Positions 28,392-38,378 of a DNA stretch of 64,000 nt are shown here, one piece after another (the first letter of the stretch is position 1; each line of letters opens with the position of its first letter). Both the position numbers and the translations under genes were made by a program. Origin of the DNA: Alkalimonas collagenimarina. GTDB taxonomy: Bacteria > Pseudomonadota > Gammaproteobacteria > Enterobacterales > Alteromonadaceae. Location of the stretch: positions 1 through 64,000 of the forward strand of contig NZ_JAUZVZ010000011.1 in assembly GCF_030717845.1 (NCBI RefSeq), in the 5' to 3' direction. The notes under the pieces are model-generated. The model had not been told where the DNA came from. It saw only the letters and a program-made list of their open reading frames with translations, and did no database searches.

Positions 28392-28964
28392 TTACTGACT
28401 AAATATTTTGGTGAAGCGTAAAGGCTTTGATATTCCTTTAACATGTATCTGAATCACTTTACTATGTTTAAACCAGCCTGCATTTTGAAAGCTGCGAATT
28501 GAAGGTGTATTGGAATGCCAGATACGAGCGTAAATTTTGTTGTACTGATTTTGCTTAGTATAGTAACTTGCATGCTGTATTAACAGTTTAGCTAAGCCTT
28601 CACCACGAGCTGACTTGGCAACAGATAAGAAAACTAACTCTGCTTCATCTGACTTCAAGGGTAAGAAGTTTCTTTTCTTTTTATAATATTCGCCGCTCCA
28701 GATCCAGCAAACACCAAGCAGTAAGTTATTCTTCCAAATACCGAATCCTCTAGAATCAGCATTAATAGCGGAATGGCACTTTCTTAGATCTGTATCTTCA
28801 GAAATTAATATTTCGTCAGTTGATTCTAGCTGGCTGAGCTTATAGGGGGCCGGAACAGAGGGGGGCTCTTTTATCCCCAATAAATCATATTTATAGATAT
28901 CGAATATAAGATACTCTTTTACAACTAATCCGACTAACCATCTTAGAGAGTTAAGAATACGCAT
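28392..28964 (-). CDS. GNAT-family N-acetyltransferase
   Basis: A 190-residue GNAT. The acetyl-CoA binding region reads VAKSARGEGLAKLLIQHA (around 114-131). The following block IYARIWHSNTPSIRSFQNAGWF matches the family's beta-5/alpha-4 region. It is the third gene of a minus-strand trio (deacetylase-like, ATP-grasp, GNAT) with gaps of 2 to 30 bases. It probably acetylates an amino sugar or an amino acid substituent. Its substrate is unknown. Confidence 0.78.
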   Translation of the reverse strand: MRILNSLRWLVGLVVKEYLIFDIYKYDLLGIKEPPSVPAPYKLSQLESTDEILISEDTDLRKCHSAINADSRGFGIWKNNLLLGVCWIWSGEYYKKKRNFLPLKSDEAELVFLSVAKSARGEGLAKLLIQHASYYTKQNQYNKIYARIWHSNTPSIRSFQNAGWFKHSKVIQIHVKGISKPLRFTKIFSQ

Positions 28965-28966
28965 TG

Positions 28967-30202
28967 TTATCTATCGCCCTTATTGGTTTTTCCTCTTACT
29001 TTTACATAAGAAAAAGGTAATGAGGCAAGCTGGAGTATTTTGAAAGCAGAATATCGAATATTACCGAAGTTAAATATCTCATCTCTTGAGAAAATTATTT
29101 TCTTTAATAAAAAAATAACTAGCTTTCCACTTGGCATGATTGGATAGTCAATTCTGGTCCATCTCCTGAACATAATGGAGTATAAGGCCTTCAATACCAT
29201 AAGCTTATTCGTTATTTCAATTTTTGAGTGTGTAGGCGGCGTTTCCAGAGGTTGATTGACAAAAGCTTTCAACAGTTGCGCCCCTTCGTGGTTATCCAGA
29301 AACCTTACTTTATTGGTAGTCCCCCCCAACCGGAGGTTTAAGTCTAAGAAAAACCATTCATTTTTTCCTTCAATAATCTCAAAGTGACAAACCCCAATAA
29401 AATTAATGTCTTTTAGCATATCAATACATGATGTAATGACGACAGCCGGTGGGTTCTGCATATTCCTCAATGCTAAAGTGAGGCCCTGAAAGCTTGCTGT
29501 TACCTCATATATACTAACAATGGTTTGGTTTTCAGCATTTCTGGCGCAATGGATCAAAAGCTTCCTGCCAGTGAGTAATGGTTGAACGACGACTGGGTAT
29601 TTATCGCTAAAACGCTGAAGCTGTTGAGGAGAGTCAATGACTTCGACTTTAAAATCGGCCTTGCTGAGCTCAGAGATCGGCCTTATTACAGCAGGGTAAT
29701 GAATGTCGTCAGGAATTTTTATACCTGGGGACACATACCAACTGGGTAGTACTGCCAGGTTGTTTTTTTCTGCTAATTTGTTTTGTAATTGCTTGTCCTC
29801 AGCCAGTGCTATTTGAGTATCGGTAGCATAAATTAAATCGATATTTTTTATTTTCATTGCCCGTATTTTTTTTGCGAGGAAATACGAAACGCAGGTAACA
29901 TAAATGTCTTGTTCACTAGTGGCGGCTAAACGTAATAGACAGTCAGACCAACTATTTTGGTAGCTTAGCCACTCGAATGAATTGAACAATTTAGATGATA
30001 AAGGGGGCGTTTTTTGATGTGTGTCGATAAAGCATACTTTAAAAGCACCTACAGTACTAAAGTCGAGTAAGCAGGAGAAAATTGGCGGTGACATCTTGCC
30101 TACAACAATTAGTGTCTGCTGAATATTTAATTCCTGTGAATAAGAACAATCTCTAGGAGCAGCTACTGTTTGGGTTGCCTGTGGCGAATCACTTGTTTTC
30201 AT
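28967..30202 (-). CDS. ATP-grasp domain protein, putative carboxylate-amine ligase
   Basis: A 411-residue protein. The ATP-grasp core is visible between about 140 and 310. PSWYVSPGIKIPDDIHYPAVIRP marks the usual first lysine-side strand, and WFFLDLNLRLGGTTNK the Mg-binding ExN-type strand with Asn and Arg. Such enzymes make amide or ester links from acyl-phosphates. The immediate partners are a deacetylase-like protein and a GNAT, so amide-linked decoration of a uronic acid is plausible (inference). A C7/G7 tract at 29321-29327 encodes the Gly-Gly pair. Confidence 0.72.
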   Translation of the reverse strand: MKTSDSPQATQTVAAPRDCSYSQELNIQQTLIVVGKMSPPIFSCLLDFSTVGAFKVCFIDTHQKTPPLSSKLFNSFEWLSYQNSWSDCLLRLAATSEQDIYVTCVSYFLAKKIRAMKIKNIDLIYATDTQIALAEDKQLQNKLAEKNNLAVLPSWYVSPGIKIPDDIHYPAVIRPISELSKADFKVEVIDSPQQLQRFSDKYPVVVQPLLTGRKLLIHCARNAENQTIVSIYEVTASFQGLTLALRNMQNPPAVVITSCIDMLKDINFIGVCHFEIIEGKNEWFFLDLNLRLGGTTNKVRFLDNHEGAQLLKAFVNQPLETPPTHSKIEITNKLMVLKALYSIMFRRWTRIDYPIMPSGKLVIFLLKKIIFSRDEIFNFGNIRYSAFKILQLASLPFSYVKVRGKTNKGDR

Positions 30203-30232
30203 TTGATACTTAACTATCCTTGTTAGCGGCTA

Positions 30233-31216
30233 TTAAATGTTGATTTTCCTGCGAACTTGCTCAAGCTGACGGTGGAAATACGTCCATTTTGCTTGTTTAT
30301 ACAATGTGCTAATGCCATGGCTTTTGACTGCGTTTCTGTCTTGCTCTGAAAAAAGCTGTGTTTTAAACCTGTCTTCATGCTTTGCCAAGTACTTGCAGAG
30401 CTTATCGAACCGCTGCAGTACTATAGGGTCCAGCACATGTTTCTTGGCTTTTCCTTTTATTCGCTTAATCCACTCGAATGAATGTAATACAATGACCACT
30501 GAAGGCCAGCCTTGTTGATGGGCGTATTCGAGTATGGCTTTCATCTCATAAAAGCTACAAGCAGCAACCTGCACATGCCGAACGTTCCCATTTGGCTCAT
30601 AGTAAAAACTTATAGGGTATTCTAACACCTCGCCGAGGTACTGAGGTTCTAATAAATCCTGACTTTGCTTTAAACCACAGTGACCGTCTAAATACATGCG
30701 ATTGTAGCTGGTATCTATATAAATGTCATTGGCAGCCAGAGCTGATAAGGTGTATGTGTTGGCTCCGTAATTACCTGCTCGAAATGCACATAACTTAGTT
30801 GCACCGGCTGATACTAGTAACTCTTTGGCATGGCCCAGTAGTTTAATTTGTTCATCGGCAGAAAAACTGGCAATGTTGTAGCCAGTTTTTCTATTACCTA
30901 GTAGATCAATACCTGTAATTTCCAGCCACTCAGTATGGATATGTAGCTGGACATCTTGCTGGAATTTATTGATTAATTGAACAACTTCTTTCAGTGAGTC
31001 TTGTCCGCCCGGCAAAGAAAATAGTGGGTCAACGAAGAAATTTGCTTTCAGGTTATGTTTTGCAAATTGATCAAGCTGAAACTCTAAGCCATAGCTGCGC
31101 TCATTAATTCTTCCATGGATTGCACTATTGAAGTTATCGGTAAAGTTGTCGTAAAAATTCCAGACTTCAGTATCAATCGTGATAAATACATTCACATGCT
31201 TGGTTTTTTGATTCAT
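30233..31216 (-). CDS. Polysaccharide deacetylase-like (NodB fold) protein
   Basis: A 327-residue soluble protein. FITIDTEVWNF at the N-terminus carries the metal-binding Asp region of NodB-fold enzymes. LHIHTEWLE supplies two histidines, and FRAGNYG follows as in motif 3. It resembles the WalW-type deacetylase group. No signal peptide is seen, so it should act in the cytoplasm on a lipid- or nucleotide-linked sugar. It heads the trio with ATP-grasp and GNAT. Confidence 0.7.
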   Translation of the reverse strand: MNQKTKHVNVFITIDTEVWNFYDNFTDNFNSAIHGRINERSYGLEFQLDQFAKHNLKANFFVDPLFSLPGGQDSLKEVVQLINKFQQDVQLHIHTEWLEITGIDLLGNRKTGYNIASFSADEQIKLLGHAKELLVSAGATKLCAFRAGNYGANTYTLSALAANDIYIDTSYNRMYLDGHCGLKQSQDLLEPQYLGEVLEYPISFYYEPNGNVRHVQVAACSFYEMKAILEYAHQQGWPSVVIVLHSFEWIKRIKGKAKKHVLDPIVLQRFDKLCKYLAKHEDRFKTQLFSEQDRNAVKSHGISTLYKQAKWTYFHRQLEQVRRKINI

Positions 31217-31523
31217 AAAACCCGCGTAACTTCTTGTTGAGTGCTATTGATCTTTAGCAGGGTAAGTAGTACTTGGCAGTATAATGTAAAGGGGAAAAGG
31301 TTAAAAGCAATCTTCTGGTGGGCTGCTAGCAACTGGATCCCTTGCTCGGTTATCTCTTCTAGTGTCTACAGCTTTCTCAAGCTGACATGCCGTGTCCGTT
31401 GATGAGTGCTTGCTTTCAAGCGTACGTCATCGTTTCTAATCAATAATTGAAAGTACTCGTGATCTTGCCTTGCGGATCTTGTACTATGTACAATACAGAT
31501 TTCCCGCATAGGATGGTGCGCGT
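31217..31523. other. Gene-free divergent intergenic region (307 bases)
   Basis: This stretch separates the divergent deacetylase-like and GT2 genes. I find no coding sequence, RNA or repeat. One possible sigma-70 promoter for the plus-strand gene is listed separately. The minus-strand operon must start here too, but I see no clear promoter for it. Confidence 0.6.
31465..31494 (+). promoter_or_regulatory. Possible sigma-70 promoter of the GT2/sulfotransferase genes
   Basis: TTGCCT (31465-31470) and TACAAT (31489-31494) are separated by 18 bases, 30 bases upstream of the GTG start at 31524. Both hexamers match the consensus in at least four positions. This is weak evidence without expression data. 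Confidence 0.35.
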
Positions 31524-32447
31524 GTGTCAAACTTCGTTTCGGTTATAGTGCCTGTTTATAATGGCGCTACATATATAAACAAAACCGTTGACTCTCTCTT
31601 GCAGCAAACATACACCGACTTTGAAGTTATACTTATCAATGACGGCTCAACGGACTGCTCTGCACAAATTATCAATGATTTAGCTTCGACTTATGAATCG
31701 GTTCGGGCGTTCCACAAAGAAAATGGCGGTGTGGCATGCGCGAGAAACTTCGGTATTGATAAAGCAAAAGGCGATTTAATCGCTTTTTGTGATCAAGATG
31801 ATCTCTGGCTCCCAAACAAATTAGAACATCAAGTCCCCTTATTCGAAAATGAAGCAATAGGTTTAGTGTACTGCGGTGCCATTGCTCATCATACAAACGA
31901 TAACCGAGAGGTGCGATCTGATTTCTCATCACACAGTCGAGGGATGGTGTTTGATCAGTTAATTTACGAGAATATGTTTACCTGCTGTACGGTCATTGCA
32001 CGAAAAAGTGCAATTTTAGCGGTTGGGGGCTTTGATGAAGACCGCTCACTTATGGGCGTTGATGATTGGCATTTATGGTTGAAAATTGCGAACCAATTTG
32101 AGTTTGACTTTGCTGAGAAGCACCTGGCTATTCATGTGTTTCATGGTGAAAACTACTCTTCGAATGACGAAAAAATGCATGCCGCAGAGCTGGTTTGTTT
32201 GGATAAAATCCGTGATTCAATAGATTTAAGTGCGAGAGAAGTTGATTGGTCAAAAGTAAAGAGTGAAGTTCATAAAAAATATGCTGCGTGTTATCTCTAC
32301 AACAGCGATTTTCGAAAAGCTGGGCGCTCTCTCAAAGATGCGAATGCTGCTTTTTTTGATTTTAAAGTTTTGATCAAGTCAATATTGCTTCTAATATTAC
32401 CAACGTTAGTTTTGTCTTATTCGCAAAAGTTAAAAAGAAGAAAATAG
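31524..32447 (+). CDS. Glycosyltransferase, GT2 family
   Basis: A 307-residue GT-A enzyme. SVIVPVYNGATYINKTVDSL is the canonical N-terminus. The nucleotide-binding Asp lies in INDGSTD and the metal-binding motif in FCDQDDLWL (DxD-like). GGFDEDRSLMGVDDW follows as in typical members. It starts with GTG. The sulfotransferase gene follows 64 bases later, so they may act on the same glycan. Confidence 0.87.
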   Translation: MSNFVSVIVPVYNGATYINKTVDSLLQQTYTDFEVILINDGSTDCSAQIINDLASTYESVRAFHKENGGVACARNFGIDKAKGDLIAFCDQDDLWLPNKLEHQVPLFENEAIGLVYCGAIAHHTNDNREVRSDFSSHSRGMVFDQLIYENMFTCCTVIARKSAILAVGGFDEDRSLMGVDDWHLWLKIANQFEFDFAEKHLAIHVFHGENYSSNDEKMHAAELVCLDKIRDSIDLSAREVDWSKVKSEVHKKYAACYLYNSDFRKAGRSLKDANAAFFDFKVLIKSILLLILPTLVLSYSQKLKRRK

Positions 32448-32511
32448 TAATTGTGTGGTAATTTTAATTATTATCTTCCACTTAAAATTAATCAGATGAG
32501 AACTGAATATA

Positions 32512-33447
32512 ATGAGCTCAGAAAACAAACCTATAATCGTTATTGGTATGCACCGAAGCGGTACATCAGCCTTATCTGGAGAGCTTGATAGTTTAGGCGT
32601 TTTTATGGGGCGTTCTCTTTACAAAGCTCAGAAAGGCGTGAATGAAAAAGGTTTTTTTGAAAATGCCCGTTTAGTCGAGCTCAATGAAGCCATTCAAGAC
32701 TCCCTGACAACTTCTTGGGACGATCCTTTGTCGATTCTTAAACTTGATTTAAAACCAGAGCCAAATTTTTATCAGCGAGCAAGCAGTTTTATTAATCAAG
32801 AATATCTTGGGAAAAGTCTTTGGGGCATGAAAGATCCAAGAGTGTCGGTTTTACTGAATTTTTGGAGTGATATTTTTGAGCAACTGAGCATAAAACCAAA
32901 TTATATACTCATGATTCGAGATCCTATTGAAGTGGCTCGCTCGTTGGAAAAACGTGATAAGTTTAGTATCGATAAGGGCTTGATGCTTTGGTTAAATTAT
33001 AACTTTGCGTCTTATAATGGTACAAAAAATCAACAGCGGCTTGTTGTTTCATTTACCGAGTTGTTGGCGGATCCCGTTGCGATAAGACAGCAGATAGCGC
33101 AGTCATTCGGAATTGAGCTTAATCAGGATAAAAAAACATTTATCGAAAATAGCCTGCGAACTCATGTTACAGATCATTCAGCAGTAAAAGATCAGGATGA
33201 GCTTACTCATTTATCTTATAAGCTTTATGAGGCTATTAAATCTGAGGATGATTTGCTGGTTGAAGAATTACATAACCAATACTTAGATTACTGCTCTTCT
33301 ATTAATAAAGTTCTGATAGAACATAGCGATAGAATTTTGGTGTCAGAAGTTAAATTTAGAAATTTATTCGAAGACGCATATAACACCATATGGTGGAAAG
33401 CAATGTGGCCATTCAGATATATCGGACGAATGCTAAAAAAGCAGTAA
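32512..33447 (+). CDS. PAPS-dependent sulfotransferase
   Basis: A 311-residue cytoplasmic sulfotransferase. The 5'-phosphosulfate loop is IGMHRSGTSALSG (11-23) and the 3'-phosphate site is IRDPIEVARSL (about 140-150). It transfers sulfate from PAPS to a hydroxyl or amine, here probably a sugar of the surface polysaccharide. The PAPS-producing operon begins 250 bases downstream on the same strand. GC is low compared with that operon. Confidence 0.85.
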   Translation: MSSENKPIIVIGMHRSGTSALSGELDSLGVFMGRSLYKAQKGVNEKGFFENARLVELNEAIQDSLTTSWDDPLSILKLDLKPEPNFYQRASSFINQEYLGKSLWGMKDPRVSVLLNFWSDIFEQLSIKPNYILMIRDPIEVARSLEKRDKFSIDKGLMLWLNYNFASYNGTKNQQRLVVSFTELLADPVAIRQQIAQSFGIELNQDKKTFIENSLRTHVTDHSAVKDQDELTHLSYKLYEAIKSEDDLLVEELHNQYLDYCSSINKVLIEHSDRILVSEVKFRNLFEDAYNTIWWKAMWPFRYIGRMLKKQ

Positions 33448-33696
33448 AATACTTTTCTCTTCGATTTATCAGCTAAATTTTTATTAGCATAGTTACTCGC
33501 TAATTCAGTATTCAGGTATGTGATCGCGACCAGACAGATAAAGGAATATAAAATGGAGGTATTGGTCAATGAAGCAAAATGAACTAGAAATATGAGCTTT
33601 TCTTTTGTTGTTCAGCTAACTAGGCATGCAGGACTGCGTTTCAACTTTGTGATGCTCTGCTTGCATATTTTTGATGTTAGACGCATAGGTTAAGTT

Positions 33697-34608
33697 ATGT
33701 CATTTGAATCACATTTTACGCATTTGAAAGCACTTGAAAACGAATCCATCCAAATCTTCCGCGAAGTAGCTGCTGAATTTGAAAATCCAGTGATGTTGTA
33801 TTCGGTGGGCAAAGACTCATCGGTATTACTGCATCTTGCAAGGAAAGCGTTTTATCCTGGTAAAATTCCGTTTCCGCTGTTGCACGTGGATACCACCTGG
33901 AAGTTTCGCGAGATGATTGCTTTTCGCGATCGGGTGGCCAAAGAGCATGATTTTGAACTACTGGTGCATCAAAACCCAGATGGTTTGGCGATGAATGTTG
34001 GCCCTTTTAGCCATGGTAGTGCTAAGCACACCGACATCATGAAAACTCAGGCTCTAAAGCAGGCTCTGGATAAATACAAATTCGATGCTGCTTTTGGTGG
34101 TGCCCGTCGGGATGAAGAAAAATCGCGCGCTAAAGAGCGGGTTTATTCGTTTCGCGATAAGCACCACCGCTGGGACCCAAAGAATCAACGGCCGGAATTA
34201 TGGAGTATTTTTAATGGACGTGTGGATAAAGGTGAAAGTATCCGCGTGTTTCCGTTATCTAACTGGACTGAACTGGATATCTGGCAATATATTTATCTGG
34301 GAAATATCCAAATCCCTGATTTGTACTTTGCCAAAGAGCGCCCTGTGGTCGAGCGCGACGGCACCTTGATTATGGTGGATGATGATCGCATGCCACTTGA
34401 GCTGGGCGAGAAGCCCACAATGAAAAAAGTACGCTTTCGTACCTTAGGCTGTTATCCGTTAACCGGTGCCATTGAATCCGAAGCTGAAACCTTGCCGGGA
34501 ATCATTCAGGAAATGTTGCTGACGAAAACCTCTGAACGGCAGGGTCGGGTCATTGATCACGATAGCAGTGGGTCGATGGAAAAGAAAAAAATGGAAGGGT
34601 ATTTCTAA
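33697..34608 (+). CDS. cysD: Sulfate adenylyltransferase subunit 2
   Basis: A 303-residue ATP sulfurylase catalytic subunit. The PP-loop motif [13 protein letters not shown] lies at about residue 35. [19 protein letters not shown] is typical of the family. With CysN it makes adenosine 5'-phosphosulfate from sulfate and ATP. Its stop overlaps the cysN start by one base. It is the first gene of a sulfate-activation operon set inside a polysaccharide locus. Confidence 0.95.
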   Translation: MSFESHFTHLKALENESIQIFREVAAEFENPVMLYSVGKDSSVLLHLARKAFYPGKIPFPLLHVDTTWKFREMIAFRDRVAKEHDFELLVHQNPDGLAMNVGPFSHGSAKHTDIMKTQALKQALDKYKFDAAFGGARRDEEKSRAKERVYSFRDKHHRWDPKNQRPELWSIFNGRVDKGESIRVFPLSNWTELDIWQYIYLGNIQIPDLYFAKERPVVERDGTLIMVDDDRMPLELGEKPTMKKVRFRTLGCYPLTGAIESEAETLPGIIQEMLLTKTSERQGRVIDHDSSGSMEKKKMEGYF

Positions 34609-36017
34609 TGAGCCATGCATCACCTTTGATTGAACAAGATATTCTTGCGTACTTAAAGCAACATGAACAAAAAGAGTTACTGCGCTTTATCACTTGTGGC
34701 TCGGTCGATGATGGCAAAAGTACCCTGATAGGCCGTTTACTGCACGACAGCAAAATGATTTTTGAAGATCAGCTGGCTGCGATCACCGAAGATAGCAAAA
34801 AGTCGGGCACGCAAGGCAATGAAGTGGACCTGGCCTTATTAGTGGATGGTTTGCAATCTGAACGTGAGCAGGGCATTACTATCGATGTGGCCTATCGCTA
34901 CTTTTCCACCGATAAGCGTAAGTTTATTATTGCCGATACGCCAGGTCATGAGCAGTATACCCGCAATATGGCGACGGGGGCATCGACTTGTGATTTAGCC
35001 ATTATTCTGGTAGATGCTCGCAAAGGTGTGCAAACCCAAACCCGTCGCCACAGCTTTATTTGTTCATTGCTTGGTATAAAACATGTCATTGTGGCTGTGA
35101 ACAAGATGGATCTGGTGGAGTACTCGCAAGCACGTTATAAAGAAATTCAGGACGAATATCTGCAGCTGGCAGGATCGCTGGATATACCAGATATTCGCTT
35201 TGTGCCAATATCGGCTTTAAAGGGCGATAATGTAGTGAATCGCTCCGAAAAGCTGGCTTGGTTTCGTGGCTCAACACTTATGGAATACCTGGAAAGCATC
35301 GATGTTACTGAAGCTGCTGTGAATCAGGATTTCCGTTTTCCTGTGCAACTGGTATCACGGCCAAACTCAGATTTCCGCGGCTTTCAGGGCACCATTGCGT
35401 CTGGCACGATCCAGGTAGGTGACACCATCCGTGTATTGCCAGCGGGTACCATTTCCACCATACAGTCGATCGTGACCTTTGATGGCAAGCTGGAAGAAGC
35501 GCACGCTCCGATGTCTGTCACCCTGACGCTGAATGATGAAATTGATATCAGTCGCGGTAATATGCTGGTGAAGAAAGATTCTATGGCGCATTTATCCAGC
35601 CGGTTACGGGCACGGGTGATTTGGATGCATGATGCACCCATGCGCGCAAAGCGTGATTACTTGTTTAAGTTTGTTTGTAAAACTACAGGTGGCTCCATCG
35701 AGAAATTACATCATCGCATTGATGTGAATACCTTAGAAGAACTGGATAGTGATTTATTAGGACTGAATGAAATTGGCTTGGTAAATATTCAGCTGACTGA
35801 GCCGGTGGCATTTGATGCGTATTTGAAAAACAAACACACCGGCGCTTTTATTGTCATAGACCGCATGACCAACCTAACGGTAGGGGCTGGAATGGTAGAC
35901 TCTGCGTTAATTGCCCATATAGAGCCTGAGGTTAGTTCAGAGACGTTATCTGCCTTCGAAAAAGACTTGATTGCACTGATACGACAGCATTTCCCGCAGT
36001 TAAGTAACCCAGGCTAA
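34608..36017 (+). CDS. cysN: Sulfate adenylyltransferase subunit 1 (GTPase)
   Basis: A 469-residue translation-factor-like GTPase that drives ATP sulfurylase. G1 is [10 protein letters not shown]3 is DTPGHEQY and G4 is NKMD. It lacks the C-terminal APS kinase domain found in fused CysNC (NodQ) proteins. The kinase is encoded separately at 37767. It overlaps cysD by one base and is followed three bases later by the permease gene. Confidence 0.95.
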   Translation: MSHASPLIEQDILAYLKQHEQKELLRFITCGSVDDGKSTLIGRLLHDSKMIFEDQLAAITEDSKKSGTQGNEVDLALLVDGLQSEREQGITIDVAYRYFSTDKRKFIIADTPGHEQYTRNMATGASTCDLAIILVDARKGVQTQTRRHSFICSLLGIKHVIVAVNKMDLVEYSQARYKEIQDEYLQLAGSLDIPDIRFVPISALKGDNVVNRSEKLAWFRGSTLMEYLESIDVTEAAVNQDFRFPVQLVSRPNSDFRGFQGTIASGTIQVGDTIRVLPAGTISTIQSIVTFDGKLEEAHAPMSVTLTLNDEIDISRGNMLVKKDSMAHLSSRLRARVIWMHDAPMRAKRDYLFKFVCKTTGGSIEKLHHRIDVNTLEELDSDLLGLNEIGLVNIQLTEPVAFDAYLKNKHTGAFIVIDRMTNLTVGAGMVDSALIAHIEPEVSSETLSAFEKDLIALIRQHFPQLSNPG

Positions 36018-36019
36018 GT

Positions 36020-37750
36020 ATGTCGCTGCAGGCTTATGCTTTAGTTGGCTTGTTAGCGTTGCTGCTGATTGCTTTAGTTCGCTTTCAGCAGCAGGTTGCC
36101 TCCGTGTTTGGTGCCATGTTGCTCTGCTTGTTGGCACTTGGTTTTATTCAAATCGAGGATCTGCTTCGAAGTGCTGCTAACCCCGGGCTTGCCACTTTGG
36201 TGGTGTTAGTGCTTATATCCATCGCGCTGGAAAAGACCAGTTTGTTGCGTCGGTTTTCACGTTTTTTGTTTTCGGGCTCGGTCTCTGGCTCTTTGTGGCG
36301 AACCATGGGGTTTGCTGCTTTAGCGTCGTCTGTGCTAAACAATACGGCCGTGGTGGCTACCTTGCTGAGCACTGTGAAAAAAAATAAAAAAGTGCCTCCT
36401 ACCAAATTACTGTTGCCGCTGTCCTATGCTGCCATTATGGGCGGCACTCTCACCTTAATAGGTACCTCAACTAACCTGATTGTGCACAGTATGCTCACAG
36501 ATGTCGGGCAGCCAGGGTTTCACTTTTTCGATTTTACGTTGATCGGTCTGGGGGTATTGGCTGGCGGTTTGGTGGTAACCTACCTGATGGCACACTGGCT
36601 TCCAGCCACTGGCTTTCAGGAAGGAACTGCCCGTCCATATTTGCTTGAAGGTCAGTTGAGTCCAGACTCACCCCTGGTAGGTCAAACTGTTGAACAGGCC
36701 GGGCTTCGTCATTTAAGTGATTTATTCCTGGCTGAGATTGTGCGTGGTCAGGATCGTATTCGGCCAGTGGCGCATTACGATGTACTCTGTGCTGGCGATA
36801 AATTGTTGTTTTCCGGTGATGTGAAACAAGTGCAGGTTTTGCGCCAGTTCCCGGGATTACAACTTTTTGCCGATGAAAATGGCCTGACCATCGAAGCACT
36901 CACTGAAGTCATTATTAAAGAGGAGTCTGTGCTTCGTGGGCGTACACTAAAAAGCGCTGGTTTTCGCTCCCGTTTTGATGCCGCTGTGGTCGCTATTCGC
37001 CGTGAAGGTGAGCGCGTTAGTGGTCGGATTGGAGATATTCCGCTGAAAGCTGGTGATTTTCTGCTGCTGGCTACAGGCCCCGATTTTGCAGGGCGGCCCA
37101 ATATCAGCAAAAACTTTTTTGTGTTGTCTGGTGTGAAGCCGCACAGTGTTGTGTCTGGCTGGCGTGAGTCGCTAATTTGGTGGGGCTTTGCTGGCATGAT
37201 CCTGGCCTCTGCTGGCTTTGGTGTGTCACTGCTTACCTCGGCACTTTTCTTATTAGGTGCGCTTATTTTCAGCGGGTGTTTATCGGCCAATGAAATTAAA
37301 CGTCGCTTTCCGGTAGAGATCTGGCTGGTGGTGACCAGTGCGCTATGCATTGCAACTACAATGACCAGTACTGGTCTGGCTGGTCACATTAGCCAGTTTG
37401 CTGCAGATACTCTGGGTGAGCGCTCGGTGATGCTGGCTTTTATTGGTGTACTGGTGACGACCTATCTATTAACTGAGCTGATTACCAATAATGCTGCTGC
37501 GGCTTTGATGTTTCCGGTGGCTTATAACCTGGCATCGGGGATGGAGGTCAGTTACCTGCCGATGGTGATGGCGGTGGCTTTTGCGGCCTCAGCCAGTTTC
37601 GTTACCCCTTACGGCTACCAGACCAATTTAATGGTGTACAATGCCAGTCAATATCGTTTAAAACACTTTATGGTGTGTGGTGTGCCGGTGGCTCTGACTT
37701 ATATGGTGCTGTGCATTGTGTTCATCCCTCTGGTGTATCCGTTTTATTAA
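36020..37750 (+). CDS. SLC13-family permease with two RCK_C domains (probable sulfate transporter)
   Basis: A 576-residue inner-membrane transporter. About five to six helices at each end flank two central TrkA-C (RCK_C) domains (about 205-270 and 290-355). The helix-hairpin motif SSVLNNTAVVATLL and TLIGTSTNLIVHSML near residues 100 to 160, and LTELITNNAAAALM towards the end, fit the ion-transporter superfamily. Place in the operon between cysN and cysC points to sulfate as the substrate. No separate ABC sulfate importer is seen. Confidence 0.85.
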   Translation: MSLQAYALVGLLALLLIALVRFQQQVASVFGAMLLCLLALGFIQIEDLLRSAANPGLATLVVLVLISIALEKTSLLRRFSRFLFSGSVSGSLWRTMGFAALASSVLNNTAVVATLLSTVKKNKKVPPTKLLLPLSYAAIMGGTLTLIGTSTNLIVHSMLTDVGQPGFHFFDFTLIGLGVLAGGLVVTYLMAHWLPATGFQEGTARPYLLEGQLSPDSPLVGQTVEQAGLRHLSDLFLAEIVRGQDRIRPVAHYDVLCAGDKLLFSGDVKQVQVLRQFPGLQLFADENGLTIEALTEVIIKEESVLRGRTLKSAGFRSRFDAAVVAIRREGERVSGRIGDIPLKAGDFLLLATGPDFAGRPNISKNFFVLSGVKPHSVVSGWRESLIWWGFAGMILASAGFGVSLLTSALFLLGALIFSGCLSANEIKRRFPVEIWLVVTSALCIATTMTSTGLAGHISQFAADTLGERSVMLAFIGVLVTTYLLTELITNNAAAALMFPVAYNLASGMEVSYLPMVMAVAFAASASFVTPYGYQTNLMVYNASQYRLKHFMVCGVPVALTYMVLCIVFIPLVYPFY

Positions 37751-37766
37751 GTTTTAAGGTATGTTT

Positions 37767-38378
37767 ATGAGTAGCAATATTGTTTGGCACCAGGCTGCAG
37801 TCGAGCAAAGTGAGCGCCGCGCCCAGCATGGCCATCATCCCTGTTTAGTGTGGTATACAGGGTTGTCTGGCTCTGGTAAATCAACCATTGCGAATGCAGT
37901 TGATCGCATGCTGTTTGAGCGTGGCTGTCATACCTATGTATTGGATGGCGATAATGTGCGCCATGGCTTGAACAAAGATCTGGGGTTTGATGATAGCTCC
38001 CGTGTGGAAAACATACGCCGGATCAGTGAGGTCGCTTGTCTGTTTATGGATGCGGGCTTAATTGTCAGCACGGCGTTTATTTCACCATTTCAGGAAGACC
38101 GCGAGCAGGCCCGTGAGTTGGCCAAAGGCTATATGATCGAAGTGTTTGTCGATACCCCATTGTCAGTCTGTGAGCAGCGCGATCCAAAAGGTTTATACCA
38201 AAAGGCACGAGCTGGGCAGATCCCTCACTTTACCGGCATCAGCTCGCCTTACGAAGCCCCTGAGCAGCCAGAAATTCATCTGAAAACGTCGGAGCTGACT
38301 ATTGAGCAGGCCGCTTTAAAAGTTGTGCAGTATTTAGAGCAGCGACAAATTATTGCAAAGCTGGAGACTGATGCATGA
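37767..38378 (+). CDS. cysC: Adenylyl-sulfate (APS) kinase
   Basis: A 203-residue kinase making PAPS from APS. Walker A is GLSGSGKST near residue 33. [15 protein letters not shown] and [13 protein letters not shown] (with the conserved phospho-Ser) follow. I prefer ATG 37767, since AAGG sits about eight bases upstream. ATG 37761 leaves only a two-base gap. Its TGA overlaps the next start (ATGA), implying coupled translation with the DHH gene. In this context PAPS feeds a sulfotransferase. Confidence 0.92.
   Translation: MSSNIVWHQAAVEQSERRAQHGHHPCLVWYTGLSGSGKSTIANAVDRMLFERGCHTYVLDGDNVRHGLNKDLGFDDSSRVENIRRISEVACLFMDAGLIVSTAFISPFQEDREQARELAKGYMIEVFVDTPLSVCEQRDPKGLYQKARAGQIPHFTGISSPYEAPEQPEIHLKTSELTIEQAALKVVQYLEQRQIIAKLETDA

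Noticed and set aside
33288-33569. Minus-strand 93-codon ORF spanning the sulfotransferase 3' end
   Set aside because: Mostly antisense to a real gene; no family resemblance. The rest of the gap before cysD shows only frames shorter than ten codons.
36148-37350. Several antisense ORFs within the SLC13 permease gene
   Set aside because: All lie opposite a complete transporter gene and show no family features.
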